A stretch of DNA of 64,000 nucleotides from Pseudo-nitzschia pungens (GCA_037355855.1 CM074766.1:248001-312000), one strand, 5' to 3'; shown: positions 1-12,719, counted from the stretch's first letter. The notes: generated by a model not told the origin, from the sequence alone. Numbers and translations are program-made.

Positions 1-1033
1 GATTTTCGTGAGTTTTCAGTTTGGTGGACCGGCGTTTCTTGGGTGGTTCGTGATCGAACGTCTGGCCTTCGATGATATTGTATGTAGATGACTCATTCGA
101 CTGCATTAATGGAGAGTGACCGGTTTGTGGCGCGCAGTGCACGCAACGGTGAGGGATTGCGTGGCCCGCGGGAGACCGCCCATGCGATTTTGGTTTGGGG
201 CACTTCAATCGGTGAACCACATGCAACACTCACGAGAATGTTCTCCAACAACTGTTATGGTCTTCATTCATCATTGGTATGCGGTACCGCCACGAATTAT
301 TGCTTCGAACGGTTGGAAAGTTGTATGTTTGGAGCGTTACAGCCCGCCGCAAATGCAAACCGGTGTGACAAACCCATCTTTTGTGTTGCGAGCATACCTA
401 CCAGCATTCGTACTATACTGTACCCGTAGGAATGGTCACAGGCGACAAAGACTTTTCGTCCCACCGTAAAAAAAAGTCAATTTTCTCTAAGATCTTCAGG
501 TTAACTTACTTCTAATTCATGATTATTTATGCGTCTTTGTCTCGGAAGTTTATGCATTATCGGCCAGGCGGGGATAAGATTTACTACCGGCACGAGTTCT
601 AGCTGTATTCTACAATCCGCCTTGTTCCTCTTTTGGGACTGTTGCCCATCTGTCGTTTCCAACCAACAATTGGACGATCGTCTCTGAGTTTCATGAAACA
701 ACGCTACGGTACGATTCTTGACGCTTGCGCAACAGCAACAACAACAGTAACAACAACAAGCCTACTTTAGAAATCAAACCGAAAAAGTCAAGACGCCGTC
801 AATCCTTTCAGCGGAAGGTTCGAAGAAAGGACAACAGACAAACAGACTAAGGTTTACCATCGGTGGGACCAACATACGAGTGGAGCTCGACTGGACCAAA
901 CATCCCATACCTCCAACGCGTATCATAACATAACATTGCATTGCATTGCATTCCACTGCATCGCAACACTAACAGACAACTCATAAACCAACAAACCAAC
1001 CACACTTTCACACAGACAAACAATCACAATACT
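1..1033. other. Spacer upstream of the ABHD17-like gene
   Basis: No gene is supported here. Short open frames of about 110 codons near 88-469 overlap each other and have no recognisable content. The stretch at about 720-760 is rich in CAA/CAG triplets. The last 130 bases before the ATG at 1034 are rich in A and C, as expected for a diatom 5' untranslated leader. Confidence 0.5.
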
Positions 1034-2518
1034 ATGTGCTGCATCTGTCCGCCGGCCATCCAGGCCATCTTTTGCTTGTGGGTCCAGAGCGGTTTCAGCC
1101 AGGGAACGGTTGCCGGAGCCCTGACCTTTTTCCCTCCCGATCCACCCCTTTACAAATTCGAACGACTCGATAAGGACGGCAATACCCTGCCGAGCGAGAG
1201 CGACGAGGACGGCGACAAGAGCAACCATCAGCAGGAGGACGAAGAGACAGCCAACAATAATACCAACGAAGGGGTGATAACGGATGGGAATTACCAGGCC
1301 CAAGAAGGCCAAACCCGGGAAAAGGTCAAGTCCCCCGCCCAGCAGCTCACGGACCAGGCCAAGGCGATGCGAAAACGCGGCAAGATACGCAATACCCGCG
1401 ACACCAGGGACGCCACCAATGGCGTCACCTACAAGCTGGTCTTGGATCCACGGCTGCAAACCCCCCGCTTTCAGAACGCCGGAACGGTGGAGGCCGTCAA
1501 GATTCCCACCGGCAAGCAAAGCGACAACAACAGCAGCAAGGACCGATCGCACTGCGCGGCCATTGTGTACCGAGTCCCATCGGCCAATGCCGAGACGACC
1601 TCGGACGGCAAAAAGACTATGACGATCATTTACAGCCACGGGAATGCCACCGATATCGGCGCCATGTATCCCCTCCAGGTCATTCTCTCCAATTCGCTCG
1701 AGTGCAACGTGGTGTCGTACGATTACTCGGGATACGGAGAATCGGGGGGCGTCCCCATGGAGGCCAACACCTACACGGACATTGCGGGCGTTTACGAGTG
1801 GACGCTGGAGAATGTCTGCGGGGGAGACGAGTCCCGGATTGTGCTCTACGGACAATCGGTGGGAAGCGGGCCCTGCTGCCACCTGGCCAAGCAGGTGGAC
1901 GGACTGGGAGGGATGGTCTTGCACTCTCCGTTCATGAGCGGGATGCGGGTGCTGACACCGAGTCGGTGAGTACAAAGGGTAGCAGCAGCAGCAGCATTAG
2001 GAGTGGTAGTTGGAGTTCATTGAGCTAGCTAGCTAGCGAATTGATTGGAGTGGAAGTGGAGCTGTGGTTGGGTTCCGTGACGTCGTGCTTTGAGGTTGCC
2101 GATGCATGTTGTATCCGTTGTTTTGTGCTGGAGAGCAACTCATCTCATCGATCCGTGTCTCTTGCTCGTCCTTTCCGATATTTTTGCTTTGGTTTGGTTC
2201 GAACACTTTGTGTATTCGGTTTCGTGTGTTGCATTCCATTTCCATTTGCAATGAAACAGCGCACTCGCCTGCCTCGACATTTATCCGAACATTGACCGCG
2301 TGGCCAAGGCCAAGTGCCCCGTCATGGTCATACACGGACAGCTCGACGAGGAGGTAGACGTCAGCCACGGGGTATCCATGCACAAGGCGGTGCCAAACCA
2401 TCTCAAGAGGGAACCCTGGTGGGTACCCGATCGGGGGCACAACGATATCACCGAGGGACCGGGTAAACTGGTGGAGTACGTTGGACGGCTCCGGACGTTT
2501 CTGGCCTCGTTGGATTGA
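1034..2518 (+). CDS. ABHD17-like alpha/beta hydrolase (serine hydrolase)
   Basis: Two exons, 1034-1965 and 2260-2518, joined across a 294-base intron (GTGAGT donor, ACAG acceptor), give 396 residues. The N-terminus MCCICPP is a cysteine cluster like the palmitoylated N-terminus of ABHD17 depalmitoylases, followed by the family-like FFPPDPPLYKF. The alpha/beta hydrolase core follows: YSHGNATDIG oxyanion region, YDYSGYGESGG, and nucleophile elbow YGQSVGS with Ser about residue 275. After the intron come the acid region (VIHGQLDEEVD) and the catalytic His in DRGHND. Residues about 50-120 are an acidic, low-complexity insertion not usual in the family. By family knowledge it probably acts at membranes as a thioesterase on acylated proteins; the substrate is unknown. 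I chose the ATG at 1034 because the conserved Cys-rich N-terminus begins there. The splice restores homology exactly. Confidence 0.9.
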
Positions 2519-5500
2519 TCGATCAGTCAATCAATGATCATTACACGTGATGATCATTACGTGTACTATTTATCATTATTATTTTGAAGGAAGGATGAAT
2601 CTTACAGATGCTGTATTCTACAGACGGACAATTAAACAACAAATGGATGGGAGGAAACGATTGGAGGAAACGATCGAGAAGGAGGAAAGCAGAACGGAAG
2701 TTTTTTTCAAAATGCGTTCGGCCATGAATCCTTTCCGTCGAAACACACCATTCGTGACCCGGGAGTATGACCATGGGGACAAATGCTACAATTATTTGCA
2801 TTCTATTGTATTGTATTGTATTGTATTGCGTGCACGTACCAAAATGCACAACACTGCAACAACATCATCAACATGAATTCAACAAACAAACGCAAACTAC
2901 CACAAACAACGCTACCCAAGCTTTCTCTTGTTGCTCGGTCCAACGAGCGAGAGCGGGTTTGCGCTGCAACCAAAAACATTAAACACAATAGGAAACGCAA
3001 TCATCGTCGCGAACGAAACGAAACCAAATCAATCAATCAGTCAATCAATCAATCGACCCCGGACTGAACCAAACCACTATAGAACCTTGAACAACCCAAT
3101 ACATAGTTTCGAGGGACGCGAGGAGGAACCTTTCTTAATTTTCATGTAGACATGCACACGCTTCACCTTTCACTTCGCACTCCAAAACAAAACACAAAAA
3201 CACGCACCCGCTTCCGTAGACCGAAACCAATTTTCCTTTCCCAACCCGCGACGTGATCGGGCAGGAACGCGCCCTTAACACAGCATTGGGTGTGCGGCAT
3301 TTGGATTCCGAAAGCTTCCCGCAGACCGATGGTTCCACTTTGAGTAGCATTAATAGTAGTAGTAGTGTTGTATTTCCTGTTGTCGGTGTCGATGGGCAAC
3401 GGAATGTGATGCGGGTGCTTCGGTTTCGAACAGACATTGGTTGGGGATCATTCCAGAGCGTCGCCGACGTTTGTTCCGTCCGGTACTGCATATGCATGCA
3501 TGCTTGCTTGCTTCCTTACGGGCAAGCAATCCCGGACCATGCGTGGTGGAATGGAAACCGGGTGTCCCAACAGTGGCATTCAATAGCATCGCATCGCATC
3601 GCATCCGTGCTGTAATGAACTCCTTCCTCGAAACCACCGAGTGCCCACGAACCGCGTGGCAATGGGATGCAGAAACAAACAACCCGTGTCGTCGGAGCCG
3701 TTGCGGACGCTTGCGCGCGGTCCAGAAATCTCGCATCCGAGGACGGTGGAACGCTCGTGTCACTTTATAGCATAGCATAGCATAGCACAGTGTAGCCTGG
3801 ATCCTGTTGCCATTGCCGCACCCAACACCCCGCACACGATGGCAAGGATTGACTAGATCACTGCCATTTCGACGCAGCGAGGTGCATGCGATACGATTCG
3901 CATAGATCCAGTGGAACCACTCCAAAGCCGGACCGGTGACAAAACACAAACACTTTGTTGCTTCGCAGTCCGTGCACTAGGTATTGCCACGGAAGGAAGT
4001 CGATCAACTCCAAATCCTGCTGGCGACGCTTGTGTCGAGTCGTTTCGAGTCGAGTCGAGTCGAAAGTCTCGAGCAATGCCCAGGGTTGATGCTTCCAAAA
4101 AGGTTTCGATCCGATCCCTGCAACGATTTGCGCTTTGGAATTGCAACCCGGAACGCAGTCCGATCCCATCCGACTTTCCTCAGTTCCAAATCGGTCAAGA
4201 GGTTACTATTGGTTAGGGAACAAAACGATGTGATCATTCAAAACCACCATGTGTTTGATTGATGCCCAACACCTTGCCCATGAATGTACCAGCATTGCCT
4301 CAAAACTTCAGTTTGTCCTCGATACGACAACATGCTGAAGTTGGACCACTCTGCAAGGGATTTGAATCCAACTACGAACGGTACCTTGGGTGGGCTCTTC
4401 TTTCTTGCGATCGTTGTTGCAATCTCCGGGAAAAGACCGATACGGTATCGTGCTTCTCGCAAAGCAAGGATGATTGGACAAATAATAGTGAGGCGAAAAG
4501 TGAGGACATCCTTTGGATTGGAATTACTACTACTAGTAGTAGTACTAGTACTAGTAGATTGTGAATTCGGCCCCGGACCTGTGCCATGGTCAATCGCAGG
4601 TTTTGGATTTGCCATTGGTAATGCGATGTTGAAATCTCTACTAGAACGTCAATTATATCCTAGTAGAATAGATCGGTGGTGGTACTATCTTCATTGTACA
4701 TAGTAGTAGTTGTACTAGTTGCGGGCAACCACACGCACGCCGTCCAGCTCTAGATTGGTAACTACTACTAGTAGATGGCATCTACTGGGTCCTTGACCAT
4801 TGGCATTGAAGTCCTCGCTCCTAGCGATTTCAATGACATCTCCTCCAATGTTGAACTTTTGGATTTGCAATCAGCAGTGTGCAACCATCGTCCATGCCAC
4901 TGCAGTCATCCTAATGGAACAAAATTACAAAATAAATAATACTACTAGTAATGATGTACATTACTATTAGTATTAGACAACTAGTACTAGTAGTATGGTT
5001 ATGTCTCTGCTGTGCGCTGGTGGGTCTTGCTGCTGCTGGTGTGACACGAGGGTTGTTTCGCGATGGGACCCGACAAAAAACCGTAATTGCAGCGGGCCAC
5101 CTCGCAGCCAATCAATGTCCGCTGCTCGGTCGGTCTCTTCGCAACATCTGCGAGAACGGGAGTGTCAAAGCGCTTTCGCCACCTAAACTTCTAGGAAGGA
5201 AACGCTCCGATGCACAAGTGCCGCGAGGCAAGAGGCGAAACGAAACGAAACGAACCAACAAAAACTAATAGTAGAACAAGGAAGGTTAATGCAACATCAT
5301 GTCAACACCACCTTCAAAGCAAACCACTACCAAAGAACAAACAGAAATGCGTGCGGTACAGTCTACCGCCATGCTCTCTGAGAAAAGCTCGTGTCGAGTG
5401 GAAACAGAACAGTTTTGTGTGTATAAATAAATAATATGCGGTTATTGTTCTATTTATTTCAATCAATATTATTGAAATTGATATTGATATTGTTTGTGTT

Positions 5501-5930
5501 TTTTTTTGTTATCAAGTCGAAGTCGGTGTGATGCTCGTAATTGTCAAAGTAATGGGACCGTGTTTCTTCGTTGGTCACGGATGCGGCACCGATTGCCCAC
5601 AGATCCGATCACGCCATAGCCCCTCGTGTCGGTTTTTTTGTTGTTGTTGCTCCCCGTTGATTTGTGTTTCGTGTTTGCGTGTTCTATAGATTATTGCTTG
5701 CGATGCTTTGTGAAGGTTGGGTAAAAAGGCGTACCGTGCTTCGTAGTTGTGTCTGTTGGAATCGGTCTCCCGCTTCTCTCGGGTCGTCCCACCGAAGGCT
5801 CGATCGGATCCATCCCGAGAGGAAGCGCGCCTAACCAACCATCGATTCCATGCCGTGCCGTGCCGAGGATCGTGCTCTATCATTCTCAGCAGCATTATTG
5901 TTTGCTGACTACTACCATTCATTTATTTAT
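2519..5930. other. Gene-poor spacer with simple repeats
   Basis: I see no gene with recognisable content. Open frames of 70-200 codons lie on both strands (for example around 3350-3949 and 4238-4615 on the minus strand), but none has a recognisable domain and most overlap one another. Simple repeats include ATTGT runs near 2803-2830, GCATC and CATAG runs near 3585-3790, a GAGTC run near 4035-4065, and many ACTAGT/TAGTAG runs between 4520 and 5000. A distal promoter or non-coding RNA cannot be excluded. Confidence 0.5.
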
Positions 5931-6158
5931 TTATTGGTAGTAATCCATGGCGGCGTCACCAAAGGCCAAGAACTCCATCGTCTTTTCGGCAAAGTGTCCG
6001 GGAGCATCGTTAAAGTCGTCCACCTGGTGGGGAGCATCAAAGAGCTCGAGCATGGCGTCGATGAGGGGCTTGGCCCGAACGGTTGTTGTGACCAGCTTGA
6101 CGAGGACAATGAGGACAACGAGTGTCAGAGAGCGGAAGGAGGTTCGGTAGGGGAACAT
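5931..6158 (-). CDS. Small secreted or membrane protein candidate, 75 aa
   Basis: A short single-exon frame starting at the ATG complementary to 6156-6158. The first 28 residues have a basic start (MFPYRTSFR) followed by a Leu/Val-rich stretch and ATTT-like small residues, consistent with a signal peptide or one membrane segment. The rest is acidic and aromatic, ending in GDAAMDYYQ. The leader upstream on the minus strand is rich in CAA/AAC, as at other genes here. I recognise no family. The balanced composition makes it better than the overlapping frames, but its small size keeps confidence low. It stands alone, with about 2.4 kb of spacer before the next gene. Confidence 0.4.
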   Translation of the reverse strand: MFPYRTSFRSLTLVVLIVLVKLVTTTVRAKPLIDAMLELFDAPHQVDDFNDAPGHFAEKTMEFLAFGDAAMDYYQ

Positions 6159-8673
6159 GGTTGCGGCGGTGGTTGAGTTGTTTATTGACTTGTTGAGTTT
6201 GATTGATTGATAGCGATGACTAGTATTATGCGTGTAGTTGTAGTTGTAGTTGTAGTTGTGGCTTTGGAAACTTTTGTGTGCTTCAATTTATGAATGATGT
6301 CGGCGAAGAAAGGAATGATGATGAATGACCCTTGATTGAGGTCTTGTTCGTTTGAATTTGCAACGACTCTGGTTCGTGTTGCTTGACACCAACACTGTAT
6401 GGTACAGAATACAGAGTGGCACGAAAAAAGTCTGGTTCAAACTACAAAAACGGTAGGTTAATAATACCGGTGGGCAAATACTTGTGCAGTAACTTAATTA
6501 GAAAACCGGAGTTGACAGCAATCGAAAAACAATCGATGAAAAACTCGATTGATGTTCAATGTTCTTCTCTTCGTGAATTCATTCGACATTGAGATTCATA
6601 GATTCATTCATTCATTCATTCATTCAGACACTCCAATGACCGCGAAGAAGAGAAATCGCTCCGTTGATTTCCTTCCGAACAAAACCAAAGAACCAATCAC
6701 GAGATTCCAGCACTAATTATTGTTTCGCGAGTGTGAGTGGCACGGGATGCCACCGCTACAGAACCGTAAACAAAATTCCTACCGGTACATACCCACGGTA
6801 CACGTACCTACCGCATTCTTACCTCTAAATACAGGTAGCGCTACGGTACCGTAATCTTACTGTTCCTCCGCAGATTTCGGAGTTGACTGAGACTCGTGCC
6901 TCTAGCCGCGACTTCGGCCAATTTTGGGCTTCGCGCCATTGTCTCATTGGTCCATTCGGTTCCGTTGATGGAATAGTAACCGTTGGGGAAGAAAATTGCT
7001 CGTGCGTAAGTACTACGTACTACGTACTCGTACCTCGAAATCGATAGTGCGAACGCGGAACGAACGAACGAACGAACGAATTTTAAGTGTCAGCAGGGCA
7101 GGACTGACAACCTGCCGGAATGCAGGTCATAAGTTTGTACCGGTAAGTTACGTAAACCTTACCGTACGGTATTCGCCAAATCATTACTGTATTACGAAGT
7201 AACTTATTTATTGACACGATGGAATTCTCGCACGACAGCGCACACCAGATGTCGACCTCCACGAGCGAAAATGACTTACCGGTCGAACCAATGAACGAAC
7301 CGGATTCGGGGCAGCTGGTGTCGACACGGTGTTTCAACCCAACGCACGTCGAATGGCACCAGAGAAGAAGGCAGGCAGGCAGGCAGAGAAGGCAGGCAGA
7401 GCTGTCCCCGCACCCTGCTTGCAGGATCTGTCCCAGCAGTGCTCGTAACTCACTAGTACTACGGTACTAGTGCTCGCATTCATTCATTCCTACTAAGGTT
7501 ACCGCAAGAATGTTCGTCCTTGTTGGACTTCTTCTTCATTGGTGGCGTGAACTTGTTGTTGCGAACAAGCCTCCTCCTCTTTGTTCTTCCTCGGAGTTCT
7601 TGGTGCACCACCCGCCACCTGAAAGCTGCTGCTGGATGCCATCCTTCCAGCAGCTGACAAACAGCCTTTTCATCCATCCCTTGTTGGTGCTTCATCCATT
7701 CCTTGGTAGACAGTTTGGGTAGTACCATACCAGTACCAGCACCAGCATTCTTCTTCCTGTTCATGATCATCATGGAGTCCTAGTAGTACTAGTAGTAGTA
7801 GTAGCAGTACTTTCTCATTGCAGATGCATCCATCATAGTACTACTACTACTAGTACTACTAGCAGTATGAGTTAGTAGTATTAGTAGTAGTAAAATCTTA
7901 CTACTAGTAGTAACACCACTGCTGCTTATGATCAACAATGATTGCTGCTTCCTCCATCAGCAGGGAAGCTGTACATGATTTTAGCAACAACCACGTTTTT
8001 AGTAAAGTGTTGCTTGACCGAACCATCCGGCCGTCATCTGCAAAAAAGCAAGCATGCTGCCTTGTACACGTAGTAAGTTACAAGCAATTTCTAGCAACAT
8101 CAAGAATAGGAGGGTTGCTGTTGTTCCTCGTGCCGATGGGGTTGCTGCAAGGATCAACGAGCCGTACCGGTAAGATTTAACCTTCTTAACTTACTCGACT
8201 TTGAACAAGATGCAGACAACTTCTTGTTCAATGGCGTGAGCGAGCGAGTCGAAGAATGTGTGAGTCGAGTCACTCAGTCACGCACAAAAAACAATGCATC
8301 CTTCATTTTATTTTCCATTGTGTAACCTTAAGATCTTACCGTAACCTTCCAAGAGTTAAGATTTATGGTGCATCGAATGTCGACTGTCATGCCACGAGCG
8401 CTCACAGTCGCAAAAACTACTCGTACCTACCGTAAAATACCTTACCGGTGGGATGTTGGATGTTGGATGTTGGATGTTGGATCGAACAAGCAGACCAGGA
8501 ACTCCAAGACGGACAACACCGCACCGCACCGCACCGCACCGGAAACTTTTGATGAAACGAATACCGTACGGTAAACAATTCGGTCGATTGATCAGCCGAG
8601 ATTGAGATTGGAAGAAGGAACGAAGGGACAGACCAATCATCCCCTCGTTCTGTCGAGGCCACACCGCGCAGAG
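6159..8673. other. AT-rich spacer with dispersed TACCGTA/CTAGTA motifs
   Basis: No gene is supported. There are many short palindromic motifs: TACCGTA, ACCGGTA and GTACGTAC types near 6780-6860, 7010-7030 and 7140-7175, and CTAGTA-type runs at 7440-7920. Small repeats include CATT near 6605-6626, CGAA near 7060-7080, GGCA near 7365-7390 and a fourfold GGATGTT run at 8450-8480. Short frames here show no domain. Confidence 0.5.
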
Positions 8674-11070
8674 ATGGAGACTCCAACAACGATGCCAACA
8701 GAAGCAGCAAAAGCAGCAACAGCAACAGCAGCAGCAACAGCGGCAACAACAACAGCAACAAGAGCAACATCAACAAAAGCAACTGCAAAAGCAACAACAT
8801 CATCAACAGCAACAGCAACAACAACAGCAACAATAACAGCAGCAACAACAGCATCGTTTCGGAGAGAGGTTCGCGCAGCGCCACCCTCTCGATCGATTCG
8901 CACAAGGACACCAACGAAGACTCCCGTCGTCGTCGATTGTCGAAAGTCCCAGGCATCCTTTTGGAACAATGTTCGCAGCAACATCCGCACCAATTCCTTT
9001 GAGTACGACGATCCATTGGGAGGAGGAGGAGGAGGAGGAGGGGACCAGAGCCGCGGCGGAGCATTCCATCCCGTTCCGCGAGAAGCTCAGACGCACACGC
9101 AGAAGCACACGCAGAAGCACACGCAGAAGCACACGCAGAAGCACACGCAGAAGCACACGCAGAAGCACCGCAACCAACGGACCCGGCGCCAATGGACATT
9201 CCGGAGCCGCAAGTCCCACATCCTGGACACCAACGGGCACTACGCCTGGAATCGCGAATTGAATTGCTTTCAGGGACAATCCCTGCCGGAGGCGATTTTT
9301 CCCCACAACACGCTGGAAATCATTGCGCGGATGCCGGTGCGGGCGGGAGGAGGAGGAGGAGAACGAACCGAACCTTCGAGAGGAAACGGAACCGATACCG
9401 ATGCCGATACCGATCCGAGAGACGACACCGTCGAAACCATCGATGAGCATGAGGATGACGACGAGGATGATGACGACGACATTTGCTACCGGATCCGCTT
9501 CGGGGCCCTCGAGGGACTCCGCGGCTGGATGTCCCTCGATTCGGACCCGATCCCCACCGCGGCCGCCCTGGGAAGCGATCACTGGAAGCGCCTCTCCGGG
9601 AACCTCCCTTCGGGATCCGGGATGATCGATTCGATCTTCGCTCCGACCTACGACTACACGTACACGACCCCCTACAAGGGCGGGACGGACCGGATCCGGA
9701 TTCCGCGCAAGAGTCGGAATCAAATTCAATGTCGGGGTCGAACCGGTTGCGGCAACGGTGACGCGAACGATCGCAGCGACACCGACAACGACTATGACAA
9801 CGACAACGACTATGACTACCTGCTGCCCGATTCCACCTCTCTAGTGCCCAAGCACGACGCGGGGGCGCACGACGTGACTCCCGCCGCCAACAACCCCAAA
9901 ATGGGAAAGAGAACCATCGTCAAGCTGCGCAAACCGATTTGCAAGTGCAAGACCGATGGGGGGCGGGCGCCCTTTGTGTCCGGGAACCACAACAACAACA
10001 ACAACAACAACAACAACACGAATAAAACCAAAAACAAAACCAAAAACAAAATATAAAAACAATAACGAGAAGAATGAGAATCGGAATCGGAATCCAAAGG
10101 GATCGGGAACGAGTGCGAGCGCGGCGGGAACCGCGGAAGCGGTGGGAACCGCCCAAACCGAATCCGATCCGCAAACCGCTGCCGAGAACGGAAATCCGAT
10201 CCCGTCCGCGAGCTCGCTCCAAATCCTTTCCCGCGGAACCCGGCAGACCGCGAGCCGACCTTCCGTCTCCGCGGTGGAAACGCATCGACGACGAAAACGA
10301 CCAAAACGAACACAACGAACACGAACACGAGCGCGGACGGAAGGGTCGTCGACATCGAGGGCATGCTCCAACGGGCCGCTTCCGGGAACCCGCGAGAGCC
10401 CTTTTTGTTCCGGGACGACGTCGATCTGTGGGAGGACGACCTGCACGAGAGCGGAATGGCCTGGCTCAAGGCCCGGACCGTCGTCTGCCGCGAGGGATGG
10501 GCCTGCCTGCTGCGGAACTTTGTCCGGATCGACGGGGTCCGGTGCAAGGTGACGGACACCCGCTACCAGCACTTTTTCGGGACGGACCGCGTCCTCCGGG
10601 AGCACTCGCGGCGGGAGGGATCCTGGGACGCCCTGGTCTCCGGGAAGGCACCGCGAGGGCAACCGCGAGGGCAACCGCGAGAGCAAAATGGGCGTTCGCT
10701 CGTGAGCCTGGAAGCCGTCAACGATTCGATCGCCGCGAGGCGCCTTCCGCTCGCGGGGCCTCCCGTGACCGAATATCTCTGTCTGGGGCCGCCGGAAACC
10801 CGATGGAAGAGCGACCGTGACCACGACCGCGACCTCCACCACGGGGATGGTGGTGGTGGTGGTGGTGGTGGTGGTGGTGCCAACAGCGAGACTTTGAACG
10901 GATCGATCCCGCCGGTTCCGGCCTTGGTGTCCTCCCCTGCGCAACAGAAGCAACGGCTACAGCAACACCGGCAGCAACAACAACAACAACAACAACAACA
11001 ACAAAATCATCTGGTGATGATCAACGACTCGACCATAGAGGACGCGATTACCTCTCCCGGATTCGAATGA
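8674..11070 (+). CDS. TIP41-like protein, interrupted by apparent frame changes
   Basis: The TIP41 family (human TIPRL, yeast Tip41) binds the PP2A-type catalytic subunit and acts in TOR signalling. Family hallmarks are spread over frame 1: KSHIL near 9214, LPEAIFPHNTLEI near 9280-9320, YDYTYTTPYKGG near 9650-9680, then FRDDVDLWEDDLHESG, LLRNFVRIDGVRCKVTDTRYQHFFG and VLREHSRREGSWDAL at 10408-10635. Frame 1 has stops at 10054-10077. Between about 10080 and 10280 the most protein-like frame is frame 2, so either an unseen intron or two compensating indels in AAC/AAAAC repeats separate the halves. The N-terminus is Ala/Thr-rich from CAA/CAG repeats, and a 12-base repeat encodes a TQKH run at about 9095-9170. 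Inserts make it far longer than the family norm of about 270 residues. The ATG at 8674 is the first in frame. The WD40 region follows without a gap. Confidence 0.75.
8698..8860 (+). repeat. CAA/CAG-rich low-complexity tract
   Basis: Interspersed CAA, CAG and related triplets in the 5' part of the TIP41-like gene. In the frame that stays open into the TIP41 domain they read as Ala/Thr/Lys rather than Gln. Confidence 0.8.
9092..9168 (+). repeat. 12-base tandem repeat encoding TQKH units
   Basis: About six near-perfect copies of a 12-base unit (core CACACGCAGAAG). The unit is a multiple of three, so copy-number change keeps the TIP41-like reading frame. Confidence 0.9.
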
Positions 11071-12719
11071 TTGGCGCGGCGGGGACGAAGCGCCGGTCGG
11101 AGTGTCCTTCCTCCTGAAGCGATCCAACGGGAGAGTTCTGCAAGCGATACGCTCCAACGGCTTGTCGGCGGCGGACTGCATCGGGAACGGAACGGGGCCG
11201 CCTCGTTGGTGTGGTCCAAGACCTACAATGCCAACCGCGGAGAATCCGGGGAAACAACCCGGAGAAACCCCTCGGTCGACGCGGCCATTCTCTCCGTCCG
11301 AATCTCACCGAATCGCTCGGACGGCGGAAGGGTCGCGATCGGCGACGATTCGGGATGGGTGCAGGTTTGGAGGCTCTCCAGCGGGGAATTTCTGCGCGAA
11401 TTTCCCGTGGCTCCCGCGGCGTTCCGAGACCGAAGGACGCGGAACCCGCGATTCCAGAGCGAGCGATTGTGGGTCCGCCACCTCGCCTGGAGCGGGGACG
11501 GAGCCTTTCCTCGGGGCTTCCGCCGGTCGGACGACGGTTCTGGCGGAAAGCGCCGGAGGCGATTCGCGGGAGCGCGATTCGCGGGGACGCGGGCGTTTCG
11601 CGGAAAGCGGTGGGGATCGTGTCCGCGCTCGAGTCCGTCTCCGGGACCGTCACTGGAATAGCCTTTCGGGATCCTCCCGATGGTCGTCGTCGTGGTGATG
11701 GTGGAGCTTTGGCCGTGGCCTCCTACGGACAGATTTCTTGGATTCCTTGCCGGGTCGCTGCTACCGCCGCAAATGACGCGGAAGACGTTCCGAAAACGCT
11801 CCGGCGCGCCGGAGCCGCGGTCGAATCGCTGGCCATCTCACCGAACGGCGAGCGAGTTGCCGTGGGGTTCCTGGACAAAACGCTCCGCATCTTTGCTTTC
11901 CGAGAGGGGATCGCGGCGGAGGAGGCGAAGGTCCGTTCCGCGGGTTTCCCTCGCACCGATGCGCCAGCATTCCGGTCGTCGGAGAATGGCGGGGCGATCG
12001 ATTGGGTGGGGTTCAATGCGGCGGTCAAGTCGCTGCAATATGCTCCGAACGGCAAATGGTTGGCGGCCATGGGCGGAAACACCATCCTGGTGATACGAGA
12101 GAACCTAGACCCGAGGACGGAGGCGCCGATTGTGTGCCGCACCCCGGGACGAACGGAGAGCGACGGTCGGGACGGGACCTGCCATCGATTTTCGAGGATC
12201 CGATGGTCGGATTCCTCCGCTTCGCGTCCGGCGGGGGGAGAAACCGCGGAGCGGTTCGCGCGGAGCATTTGGCTGGCGGCATTGGATGCGAAAGATGGCA
12301 GCATCCACTTGTTTGCTTTCGAGGGTGGGAGCAACGCAACGACGAATCAAAACGAGGCGTGGCCTCATCGAGCATTCCCGTTCCGAACGATATCCCCATC
12401 CTTTCTGGACCCTTCCCCATTCACCGGCACGACGTTTGCCTTTTTCGCTACGAGTCTTCCGTGTGACGACAACAAAAACAACAACAACAAAAACAAGGAT
12501 TGTCTGGGTTTCCTCGTTCTCGATATTACCCGTGGTGGTGCTCGACCCGCGTCAAATGCCGTAGAATGTGTTTCGGACGAAGAAATGCACCGGCAATCGC
12601 AGGTAGTGCAACAGAAAACGATTGAGGTTTGTGATTGGAAGGATGACAATAGCTCGGTTGCGACGTCTGACGAAAGCGTTCGGGGAAAAGAATCATTCAC
12701 CTTCCGCATTGTTTGGTAA
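11071..12719 (+). CDS. WD40-repeat protein region, frame-interrupted; possibly fused to the TIP41-like gene
   Basis: WD40-like blades are readable but in three frames. Frame 1 carries ILSVRISPN...VAIGDDSGWVQVWRLSSGEFLREF and LWVRHLAWSGDG (about 11290-11505). Frame 2 continues with LGASAGRTTVLAES. Frame 0 continues from about 11615 with VTGIAFRDPP...LAVASYGQISWI, VESLAISPNGERVAVGFLDKTLRIFAF, VKSLQYAPNGKWLAAMGGNTILVI and IWLAALDAKDGSIHLFAFE, to the stop at 12719. That is about six or seven blades, enough for a propeller. Before the first blade, frame 2 (about 11066-11195) looks most protein-like. No ATG clearly starts this segment and there is no AT-rich spacer after the TIP41 stop, so it may be the C-terminal half of one gene. 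The breaks could be assembly indels or real decay. Function unknown beyond a protein-interaction scaffold. Confidence 0.65.

Noticed and set aside
923..1975. 350-codon minus-strand open frame
   Set aside because: It lies antisense to the ABHD17-like exon 1, whose catalytic motifs are on the plus strand; the minus frame is a GC-rich shadow.
4238..4615. 125-codon minus-strand frame
   Set aside because: Its Ser/Thr run comes from a CTAGTA microsatellite and the remainder matches nothing I recognise.
8417..9199. 260-codon minus-strand frame rich in poly-Leu and CASA repeats
   Set aside because: It is the reverse reading of the CAA/CAG and CACACGCAGAAG repeats inside the TIP41-like gene.
9841..10953. 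370-codon minus-strand frame
   Set aside because: It is antisense to the TIP41-like coding region, with repeat-derived Thr and Val runs and no domain.
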